The notes beneath the pieces are model-generated. The model did not search any database and was not told where the DNA came from. It saw nothing but the letters and a program-made list of their open reading frames with translations. The position numbers and the translations under genes are program-made. A DNA stretch of 64,000 nt from the NCBI GenBank assembly GCA_949317995.1, contig OX439050.1:47059777-47123776 (forward strand), given 5' to 3'. The stretch is from Acholoe squamosa (Eukaryota > Annelida > Polychaeta > Phyllodocida > Polynoidae). How positions within the stretch are numbered: the stretch's first letter is position 1; each line of letters begins with the position of its first letter. Below are positions 1-11,100 of this stretch, in pieces.

Positions 1-488
1 TTAGATATGTTAATCTCCTATTTCTCAGCTTTATGTTGGTGTCTTTGGTTATTAGATGGGTCTTTCCAGTCAAATTTTATCAGTGATTAGCTAGAGTGAT
101 CACCTAATACACCATGCATGTTTAATGGTCGCTCTTATCTGGATATTTGAGTAGAAATATAGGGCAGAGAAGGGCAAAAAGATTTTCACATCTTTAAACT
201 ATGAATTGGTATAAAATTGCTTCTAATATGAGTATAAACTTGATTCAAAAAGCAATGAATTGTAAATTTCAAGCTCTTTCATTTGATGTATAAATTGCGT
301 TTTTCTGCCGAGGTCCAAATTTTAGGCTGACTTCGCTACCTCTGTTGAGTGTTGTTAAGAAATGACTACTTCCTTATGTCTGTATTTGCTGGTGTCAACA
401 GTCAAGTAAACTTCTAACTACTTACTTTATTAGTAGTACTAGTATCTTATACTATATTATAGTGATAATTCCTCGGATTGCTTCTCAC
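1..488. other. AT-rich non-coding sequence
   Basis: No open frame, exon with plausible splice sites or recognisable repeat is visible. It probably lies in an intron of, or beyond, the leftward gene whose first exon is at 1633-1698. Confidence 0.5.
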
Positions 489-491
489 TTA

Positions 492-1318
492 GGGAGTGGT
501 CATTATTTATCAACAGGGGGGGGGGGGGTGGTGGATTTGAGGGGGGACGTAAAATTTTCAGACCCCTCCCAAGGGGTGGCTAAAAAAAAATTTGACCCCT
601 CTTGAGGGGCGCTAAAAAAATTCACAATCTTTTTAGCAAAAAAGCCAGCGCGCTACTATAGATCAAAGAAGGGCGGGAAAACTCTCCGCGCCTCTGGCGC
701 GGGTCGCAAAAAAATTTGACTCCCGTCGAGGGGGCGGCGTAAAGGAGTGATCATTTCTTAACAACAGGGGGGGGGCTGGTGGGTTTGCGCGCGGACACGT
801 GAAAAAAATCTCGACCCCCCTCTCGAGGGGGTAAAGATTTTTCGACCCCCCCCCATAAGGGACAAAATTTGCGCGCGAACGTCCCCTTTTAGCCTATAGT
901 AATGCACACAGAGATGTCAGTTCGATATTTGGCAAAACTCTGAAAATTATTTTGGGGCACTTCAAAAGGGGGGTTATACCCTTATCAGAGTGACAAATAC
1001 CTTCAAAATTAAACACTTAGGGTTGGGTGTACCTTTAAGAAATATCAGAATTATAAAATATTCATTTTAAATTTTTTATTATTATTATTTCTGTAGTAAA
1101 ATATCACCTTTGAACCTCTGAAATCAGAGAAAATCTGAAACTGTCATCTCTGTGCACAGCCACAGGGTTTTCCACTGAAAACAGGTGCAATTATTTTGAC
1201 CCCCCCATCAGAGGTGTTGAAAAAATTCTAACCCCCCCCCCCGGTCAAGGGGTTGAAAAAATTCTGACCCCCCCTCAAACCCACCAGCCCCCCCTGTTGT
1301 TAAAAAATGATCACTCCC
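492..1318. mobile_element. MITE-like element with poly-C/G arms (GGGAGTG family)
   Basis: The ends form an inverted repeat: GGGAGTGGTCATT on the left and its near-complement (AATGATCACTCCC) on the right, each followed inward by an AACAACAGGGG or CCCCTGTTGTT tract. TTA flanks both sides (489-491 and 1319-1321), which fits a 3-bp target duplication. The interior is a series of short palindromes of the type GGGGTC...GACCCC with runs of A/T between. A second left arm near 742 suggests a nested or rearranged copy. It has no coding capacity, so it is probably non-autonomous. Related copies lie at 2.3-3.2, 21.1, 36.05, 40.5-42.6 and 47.9 kb. Confidence 0.7.
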
Positions 1319-1632
1319 TTAAATACTGGTCTATAAAATTTCTACCAAACATGGAGATTCTGTTGACATTCCAGGACGAGTATGAATAGGGTCTACTAGT
1401 ATAAACCAACATCAAAACACGAACACTCCATGATATATTAAATAATAATAAATATTCAGGCTGTCAAGGGCAAGGCCCAGCCAGGGCAGACCTTCGCTTC
1501 TGTCAATCACGTACACATTACTTCGACGATCACCGCCTGACAGCGTTCACATATCTTCCCCCGGCATCTTCCATACAGAGAAGCACAGATACTTCAGAAC
1601 CACAAAATACATCTTGTTAAAGCGATACTTAC

Positions 1633-1698
1633 TTGAATAAGTGACACGAAAGCTGGTTTCGGTGCCAGCAACTTCGCAAGTCCACAAACCGTCGCCAT
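1633..1698 (-). CDS. first coding exon of an unidentified leftward gene
   Basis: On the minus strand an ATG at 1698 in good context (AAAATGGCG) opens 22 codons that end at a consensus donor (CAA|GTAAGTATC) at 1632. The encoded N-terminus has hydrophobic, Ala/Leu and basic residues and no acidic ones, like a mitochondrial presequence or signal. The remaining exons must lie left of the window, because no matching acceptor plus open frame is found in 1-1600. It starts about 490 bp from the oppositely oriented centrin-like gene. The product is not identified. That it is a real exon rests on the start context, donor and head-to-head placement. Confidence 0.55.
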
Positions 1699-2189
1699 TT
1701 TGGCTGCTTCTTACTGGTTCCTGATGCTGCTTTGACTGTTTACTTTGGGTTTGCTCTGAGACGTCCCGGGCACCAGTTTATAAACACGCATGCGGCGTAA
1801 TGAGGATATTTAAGGTCGCGCAACAGCGTTTTGTAACCTTTACGTAACTGGGAACCTTACGAAATGTGTTAATTACTAGCTTTTTCAGAGCTGGCATCCC
1901 TTTAAAACCCTTTAAACGGGTCATTTACTTTTGTTTTCGTGTCATGTTAGTATATTGGGACTGAAATACATTTTTCTAGAGACATTTTCTCCATTTTACT
2001 CAGCTTCGGGCACCTGCTTATGAAACGCACAGTTCATAATTGAATCACTAGATGGCAGCACAATCCTGCCTCGTGCTGCCGCCCTGTGAAAAGTAGGTGA
2101 ACCCATGGAGGAGTCCCGGCAACGAGTGTAAACAACATGGCGACGTAAACACGCCCTTGTGGGGTGGTAGGCAGAGAAAGTAAATAAAT
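1699..2189. promoter_or_regulatory. probable bidirectional promoter region
   Basis: This roughly 490-bp interval separates the start codon of the leftward first exon (1698) from that of the centrin-like gene (2190). No TATA box at a convincing distance is seen on either side, and GC content is higher than in the surrounding introns. The shared-promoter role is inferred from the divergent arrangement. Confidence 0.45.
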
Positions 2190-5100
2190 ATGGGAAAACC
2201 TAAGAAAAAGAAAACGAAGGATGGCAAGAAAAAGAAGAAGGAAGACGAGCCTCCTCCGAAAAGGGACCCAATGGCACCTGACTATGTTCCACCACCTCCC
2301 AAGCCAGGCGAAAGGGTAAGAGTCTAAAGTTTAGAACTTAAAAACTGTCATGGACATGGTCGTTTTCTAACAACAAGGGGGTGGGGGGGGGACACAATTT
2401 TCAGACCCCTCTTAGGGGGGAACAAAAAGCCCACACACCACTAGAGAATAAAAGGGGGGGACGGACAAATTTCAGACCCCTTGAAGGGGGGACGGAAAAA
2501 TGTTCACTGCGCATGCGCAGAATTTCACCAACCTCCCCCCGTTGTTAAAATATGACCACTCCCTAAACTTAGGCTAAAGAGGGTAAATTTTTTTATCCCT
2601 CCCCTCAAGAGGGGTCAATTTTCTTTTTAGGCCTCCCCCCCTCAACCCCCCCCCCGGGCCCTGTTGATAAATAAAGACTAGAGGTCTACTCCCTGAGGCA
2701 CAAGAGAAATTTTCGTGCCCATCTTTGATCTAGATCAATAATGGTGCACATGCAGGCTTTTTTTGCTGAAAAGAGGGTGAATGTTTTACGCCCCCCCCCC
2801 AAGAGGAGTCAAATGTTTTTACGCCCCCCCCCCCCACATTAGGAGGGATCAAAAGTAAAACAATTTGCGACCCCCTCAAACCCATCACCCCCCTGTTGAT
2901 TAATAATGACCACTCCCTTAAGCTTAACCTTGGGCTTGGCTTTTAATAGTTTAGGGAGTGTCTATAGTAAGAATATCCCATCTATAAGTATAAGACGCAC
3001 CCAGACATCGGGGTTATTTTTTAAGGCACGGGGGGGGATTTTTCTACAACAGGGTGTGTGTGTGGAGTTTTTCGCATGCACACGCAAAAATCTTTTTATA
3101 TCCCCCTTGATGGCGATCAACCCCCCACCCCATGCCAGAGAGCATGCTTTTCTGCTAAAATGAGGCCAAATCTTTTTACGCACCTGTCAATGTCTCGTTA
3201 CATGTCATGAAGTGAGGTAACAGGAGTCCAGACAATTCAGTTGATGATCCAGCTTTATTGTAAGATTGGCATGATGAGTAACTGATACAGTGTACAATAT
3301 AGTACTCGCCAGTCTGACCAAGCTATATCCTAAGCCAAGGCACCTGAGTGTCGTAGGGTCTAGGTTGGAGAAGAATAAGATGCTGAGGCTTGATCCTGAC
3401 TAGGTTATATAGTCAGGAGCAAGCCCAGATGACGTCGTGTCTATTTCTGTACTTTCTATTTTTAGTATAGGGAGCGACTCAAATATGCTGAGTCGGTGGT
3501 TCTGCTCAGTCCCAATCTGTGGTAGGAGGGGTGAGCTGCTCCTATTGGCTAGGTGAATCTAAAAAATAGTTGAGTTCTCCAGTGGGGGATCCACAGGAGG
3601 GAGCCTGGGGATTTCCCACTGGAGGAGGGCAGGTGTGAACTCTTCACCCTGCCAAGCTAAAAATAGGTTGACCTTGGTTTGAACTAGGGGGTAGCTTGGC
3701 CAGTTTGGTTTGAGTATGTCGTTCATAATTATAATACGTAGAATAGTCCATTGACATATCCCCACATTCCCACTCATCTCTGCATGAGGTTAAAGGGAGT
3801 ATAATTATAAGGAGTGAGAGTCTATATCGAGTCCATTGACATGCTCAAGTATAAGATGTGAAATAGGGGGCTGAAAAGATGTTCAGCGCTGGGTAAAGAT
3901 TGATATTACCAAGTTTCTTGTGAAAAGGGGGTACAATATTTGGTTCTACCGGTAGTAGTTGGTACAAAACATAGGGGCTTGGATAACAACTGATATTTTT
4001 CTTAGCTAAAACTACTTGAACTTGCATCCTCTCAATTGAGGCAAACTCTATGAACTAATTCAAAATAATCTGGCTTGAACACTACAAAAATAGATGCTAA
4101 GGGTACTAAGACTGCTCTGGCTGAGCAGGGTAGTAGGGGCATGACTAGGTCTGACTTGTTCATCATACATTGTCAAAATACATTTTCTATATCCAGTATA
4201 AAAATATACGGTAAAAATTACAAATACATCAGCGGTATAAAAGCACAGATTGTTTAAAAGAGGTTTTAAATAAGGTGAAAATATGTACATGCTGTCCTTA
4301 CATACAAGGTTTTAACAAATAAGTTAATGATTGAGCTGGGCAGTAGTGGTATCACTGCTAAGCTACATATATGGGCGAGGTGACGATCATCAGTGACATA
4401 CAGTAAGATGTGACCGAAGATCTCTTTTGGACTAGCTTGTACATAAAATAATTGAAAACACAAACTTGCATGCAAGGAGAAACTGTTCACCCAGAGCCGA
4501 GAGGTTGGTGAAAATGTGAAATTTCTAAAAAAAAAAATTTTTGGATTTTTGGAAAAGGGGGCATTTGGCCCGAGGTAGTTGTCACTTGTTACTTTTGGGG
4601 TTGAAAGGCTTGCCGAGGTGGCATTCTGTAGAATTTTAGTAGTGGAAATTACAGGCTCTGGATGTTCAACTTCTTGAGACAATAAATATTTCAAAACATT
4701 TTTCACACATGGTTTTCTACTGAGGCTAAAACCCATAAATACAATGACATGGTTGGGCTTGAAAAGAGGGATGGGGGCTCTGTGGCACCTGAAAGCTAGG
4801 GTTGATCTGCCAGCCAGGTCAACTCTAAGCTTACACAGAGTTTTTACAAGTAAATGTATGGTGGTTTATTGGTTAAGATGGTACAATATGAGTTTGGTTT
4901 TATTTTTACAATCGTGGAGAAATCGTGTGAACCTTGCAGATCGAATTAAAGGTCACATACAAATGAAAGCGGTACTGTGGTTCTTGGGGGGGGGGGCGTT
5001 TTAAATTGTGTCCCTACAATCGATAAATATGGAAGGAAGGTAAGAACAACACTGATTTGTAATTGAATTCGGAGGGGTTTACATGACTTTCTGAATATTA

Positions 5101-8100
5101 ATGTTTCCATGGTTTACTGTCTCCAGCACTGACACTGGAGGGGGGTAGGTTAGGGTGGGGTCTGGGGGTTCTTATGTAGAATCTGCCTCTTGCCCACTTC
5201 CTTCTGAGTGCAGCTCTTTTAATAGGAGTGCTGGGGTCTAAATCTATGTCTCTGAAATCCTCTTCCACCGAGGCCAGGTTGCCTGGTTCGGCAGAAGTAG
5301 AGGTTGAAGAGTCAGAGTCTTCAGACTCGGAGCTATTGTCATTTTTGTTGTCCTGGTGATCTAGGTTTGAGGTGCTATTGGTGAAGGTGGTGGTGGTGTA
5401 GTGTCTCTGGGATACTAGGGGTCTGAACCTGATGCCTGTGTAGGAGCAGGGGCAGACAAAACCTTCAGGGGTGCTGGAGCACAGTCTGCATCCTGCTTTT
5501 AGGCATTTTGGCCTTGCTGGTGTGCGGGGGTTGCTCCTCCAGTTGTAGCGGGCCTCTGGGATGGGGGTGTCGGCCCTTCTGCTGCGTGTATTTCCGCTGC
5601 CGCCATTAGGGTTCGTTCCTGCTGAGTATTGAGGGTAACTGGTTTCCTGACCTGGGTATTTCTCGGCTGAGGAGGTGTCTGGTCTTTCGGGGCCGGCTTC
5701 GTCGGTGTTGGACTGGTCCCAGTCATCTCGCGTTGACCTGTTCAGAAAACAACATAGAGCAGAGAAAACAAGGCATTAGAGACTGTGTCAGGTTGTATGG
5801 TTCACAATCAGGTCCACAAAAATACCAAGATTAACTCATGGTGCTAAAAATTGGTTAAGTCGACACTTGGGAGTACCATACAGAAGCAAAGGTTTAGGTT
5901 TGGAGCTAGGCGGGAGGCCGTATCCAAGGACTCTATGTTAATTTCAATGCTACACACCTGGCGGCGCCAGCGGACGGTCGCTGGGCCGTACGCTGCTCCG
6001 TCTCGGATTTTAGTTCGGGAAAATAACACCGAGAGGCGCCACTGCGCCAGCGTCTGTACAGCGTTTGGTTAATGTATGGGATTTACGTTAAGGCTTATGA
6101 GTTTACGGTGAATGAGAGATGTAGACTTGCACCAACCCTTCAGGGTTGGGACGGGGGCTGGGGAGGTTTACTTTGTATTTTAGGTTGGGGGGGGTTTGGT
6201 TTGGGTTCAAGGATTTTGGAAAGCGGCTGGAAAGGTTTGGATTTTTGAGGTTCGAAAATTGGGCCGAAAAATGAGCTTAAGGTTCCCGCGGTAGGGTCCA
6301 CTATAAAAGGGGAAGACGGCGTTTTTGACGTCAGAAACTGCTGAAATATTGACGGAGGAAGTTCGCACCAAACCCCGGAGATTTTGAAGGAGGCTCTGTG
6401 TTGCTTCGGCAAAAAAAAAAAAAGGAAAAGGATTGTCATGGAGGTGTCGCTCTCCATCCATGTCACGGAGTTGGGGACCGTTTGCCTGATGCTCCGCGTC
6501 GTTGAGCCGGTGGGGTGAGTCAAAATCTAATGGATGGATTCATTGTTAATGTGCTAATTTGTTCGTCGTTGAAAAACATTATGCTGTTTTTCACAGAGGG
6601 TGGCTTTGGTTTCTCTCCAGGGTGCGTGTGTATCTGGTGGTGGTTGGATGGGTGCCCTATGCGTGTCATGGTTTTAAGGGCCTGCAAGGGGGCCCCGGGG
6701 GCACCGGCAGCGGACCCTGTGGGGTTTCTGCTTAGGAGAGAGGTGAGTGATATTTCAGGAGTTTTTGAAATTTTGTGGGGCTATTTTTAGGTTTTTTAAT
6801 TAGGAGGGTTGAAATGCAACGAAAAATTTGAATCCTTGTAAGGGGTCGATGGGGAGTAAAGGGCTGTCTGTTTGGTTTCAGGGATATTGATATGAAGGCG
6901 TGGGTCGGTTGAGGACGGGCAGACAAGAGAGCCGGGGAGTGAGAGAAAGAAAGAAAAGGAAGATGTGAAGCCGGAGAAAAGGACTAGATTCCAGAAGGTG
7001 GCGAGGCCTAATGCGCTATGTGATTGACTGTGATTTCCCTGTGATTTATTATTGTGATTACGGCATCAACAGCCAGAAGGGCTCGGATCAACCTGTGATA
7101 AGTGACTTTGATAATATGCTTGATTCCTCGTGATTTTAATGTGATTGGCGCCAGAGAACCTGATTAATTTGTGATATTTGCTAATAATATAGAAAAGTCC
7201 ACCACCAGTTTAGAGTTTTGTTATGGATTTTGGGGCTTGTAAATTGGGTGCCGGTGTTGTCTGAATTAGATTGGTATAGTGATCGGGGAGTGGTAAGTCG
7301 GGGTATGTTGCAAGTCTACTGTAATATAAACACGTGCATATGTTATTGTATTGGCGTGCACACCACGTGTGGACGTTTATTTGGTTATGCATATTGTCAT
7401 GTGAGCGTGATCACGTGCGAAAAATTTGCATTTGGTGACTGGTTTCGGTACTGGGGACGCTCGGCAACGTCATGACGCTGCGTTTGGCGCGAAAATGCCC
7501 AGACGCAGCGTCAGCACTAGACGTCTGTGATCCGCTAACAACATTCAAAATTGGGTCAGTGGGGCTGCTATTGTATAGGTATGTGGCGGTATGTTTGTTT
7601 TAATGGGGCTATGTTTGTTAAGCTGATAAGACTGACGGGTAATGGGATGGGAGTCTGGAATGAGATGAGGCATGGCTCGGCATCGCCGGGCTGGGTTATC
7701 TGTGGGGTAGGGGGGGGGGGGTGGGGTATCCCCACATAGGATGTGTTATCCTGTGTGTGGCTATCCGGTCGTGTGCTGTGGTATGGTTGGACGGTTCCAT
7801 TATATGAGAAAATAGGGGTGGCCGGTGGCTGTAGAGCAATTTTGGCTACGAAGACATGTGGGTATCCCCACATAAATCAAGACGCGGACCTTAAGGATTT
7901 TGAACGGAAAAATAAACATACCGATTTCTGGTGGGGATTTGGTAGATATATCCTCCAGGGTGGGGTCGAACACGTACATGTCCTTAGGGGGTTGGTAGTC
8001 CTTTGGTGTGAATTTAGTTAGCTCCACCTGGCCGCTGGGTCTTTGGGTGCCCCTGGGCCTGGGGCTGGGGCTGCTGGGGGCCTGGATCCTGGGGATTTCT

Positions 8101-11100
8101 GGGATGTTGGTGTCTTCGATTGTTATATCCTGGGGTCAGCTGGAAGTCTGGCTGGGTCTTGGATTTGATGACCAGGGTCATAACATGTGGCTTCCCATTT
8201 AGGATCCTGTAGAGGGGTAGTCTCCAGAAAAGGGGGCAGCGAGGGTATCTCTCGAGCTGCACCACTCTTAATTGAGCGCCAATTATGAAGCTGACCTTGG
8301 CCTTCCAGTTGAGATCCAGGTGGCGGCCAAAGGGCATAGTGAGGCGGGGCTTTCCAATTTTAGGGGCCTTAATGAAGGGTGGCCATAGGTTGGAGCCGAA
8401 AATCATGGTTCCCACAACAAACTCGTATGTTCTGCCCTGGGAGTGGATGCGGAGGACAAACTGGGGCAAGCCATCGGATTCGTCTTGCCTACAGTGTGGC
8501 CAGTGTCTGCAGCATCTGGAGATGAAGAGGCGGGCCAGGTACAAGATGATCAGGACGGAGCCGATTGCCCACATCACATCGTAGCGTCCAGGAGTCTGGA
8601 TAAATTCCAGGCTTTGCTCCACGGGCTGTTGTGTGGGTGTCGAGGGCCAGTTGTTGTTGGCCTTGTTGATCAGATCCTTGAGATTCTGCCAAGTCGCTGC
8701 ATCCGCCATTCTGGGTGTGTTGAGTGCTAGATGGACTGTCACCAACTGAGCCAGGCGTGACACGCGCATCTGGATCTGGCATGTCATTGCACAACAGAGG
8801 ATGGCAATCAGAGGGGTCACTAAGTGGAACCAGATCGAATATTCCAAATGGTAACCAAGGTGTGTTAGTGAACTTGCTGACAGAAGAGAAGACTCATCTG
8901 ACAGACCTTTGGCTGCTCGTCTGAGGGTGAGTACGCTTTTAATTAAGGGTACTATTTTTTGGTTGTGTAAGGATTTGAGACGCTGGAAGTTAGGTAGTTC
9001 CAGGGACCGTGGCACGGTTGTCATGGTAACGCCTGATATGTTAGCTGGAGGTGAACCAAAATGTCGCCATAGTGGTAAGTTTATGGGGCTCATGGCCATG
9101 GGTTCCAGTGTTATATTTTGTACGCAGGTTATATTTGAATTGATCATAACCATGCCTGCATTCTTAATAGAGCATAGGCATGGTACTGACATGACTGAGT
9201 ATGCTGCATTGATCATTGGGATTTGTCCCGCATTGTGACACTGTAAGTAAGATGGCGACTTACCAGTAATCATGAGATATGTTGACCTAGAAATGGGTTT
9301 GATTAGGTTGGGTATGGGTGCAGCCATGTGTGCAGTGAAACTGCAGGTGTGGTGCACTGCATCAGGTAGGTCCAGGAGTAGGGACAGAGTGCAGGTGGGG
9401 TGTAGAGGTGATAGCAGGGGGAGGGGTAGGTTACAGCTGATGAAGGTGTCTTGTGTACATAGGTCTAAGTCTGCCTGCTGAAGCTCCATGAAATGGGCGT
9501 GGCTGGGAGACATGGCTATGTAGGGGGGTAGGGGCTGTACCAGGGTGTAACCTGTAGAGTTAACATCTGATGTGTCAAAGGGGACTGGAAAGGTTTCAGT
9601 TCTGAATAGGGTGTAAACATTATCCCCTAGTCCTATGGGTATGGGTAGTGAGATGAAGAGGGTGGAGGGGTCACTCCACTGGGCACTTACTCGTCTTTTA
9701 TAGTAATGACCTATGGGTATGTCAAGGATTGATATGCCTTGGTGGGCGCTACTCAAGGCGCTGGAGAGGTTGTTTAGGCCTGACCTGAGGGTGTCATGGG
9801 AAATTAAGTTGGGAGGGAGCTCGCCCTCCATTAAGCTGTTTATGGCACTTAATAAAATATCTAGATCCTCTTGAAGGTCGATTAGTGACTCAATTTGTGA
9901 GTTTGCTGCAGAAAATAACATGGAATAAAAGGTGTCCTGTCTGGCTTGGGATTCTAAATTTAAAATAATGTTTGAAAAGTTGGAATCTAATGTTTTTAGA
10001 TTTTGGGCCAGCAGGGACAGTGCGTCGTCAGTATCATTTTGGAATTCAGATAGGATGTTTAGGGAATTGTAATTGTATTCTGAGATATTTAATAGAAAAT
10101 GGGTGGCTAATTCAACCACATGCATTTTAGTGGCCAATCTTCTGTCAATGTCAGAAATGTCAGCGTTTAGAAGGTCAATTTCAGGTTGGGTTCCCAGGCC
10201 TAGGGTTGCTCTGAGAATATCGCCAATGATTTGTCCTGGGGCATTTCTGGCCTGACGGTTCCTGGGGTTGGAAATTAAATTAATCAAAAGGTCTAATGAA
10301 TTTTGGGTTTTGTCAAATAGGGTGCTAATCAATGTGTCCAGATTGTTGGTTGTTTGGGTAATGTATGGTGGGGTGCCGGGCCTAAGTAGGGGTGACACTC
10401 TATCAGGTCTTTGGAGGTTGGGGGACAGGGAGATGTTCAGACTGAAAACTAGGGGGTAGTCCATGAAATTTGAGATTAGGGGCTGTGGTAACTGGGTAAA
10501 CAGTGCTCCATAATTTGGTCTGAATACGATCCTTTGTGGTAACTCCTTATCCTGTGATCCATTGGTGAGGTTGAAGAGGATACACAGCACTATTAGAGGT
10601 ACTGCGGCTCTGTAAAAGAGATGTGATGGGGGGATTGAGTTTGTGAGTCATATCAGCAATTGGGTTATGTGGTGGGGGATTTTATGGTCGATTGTGTGGG
10701 AGGTGTCCTCCTGTGAAAGGGGACTGTAGGCACACCTAGGTGGGTGTAGTGTGGTTTGTTTAAACAGTGGGGGGGTGGTTGCTTGGCGAGGGTGTGAGGT
10801 GGGTATGATGGAGATGTGACTGGACCTGTGGTATTAGTAGGCTAAGACTAAATGGGGGGGTTGTGAGAGTAAAAATTTTGTAGCTTACCCTGTCAGGTTT
10901 ATTTCAGCAATGGGCTGTAGGTGGGAGTTTAGACAGGTTATTGGACCACATGTGGGTCTCAAGAATGGCTTTCTGAACTACTAATTCTATGGCGTCCCTG
11001 ATGACCAAAGCTCTGCCCGTCCCACTAAAGTATCTGGGAAGGTCTTTTAAAGGCTGGTCAGAGACCAGAAGTGTGCGCGCGCACAGCAAGGCTATATAAG

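Noticed and set aside
2906-3163. 85-codon plus-strand frame
   Set aside because: It lies within poly-C MITE arms; composition and position do not suggest a gene.
4266-4736. 156-codon ATG-started frame in the 3' region of the large element
   Set aside because: It has no recognisable domain, odd Phe/Ser/Leu bias and no splice acceptor; listed only as an unproven frame.
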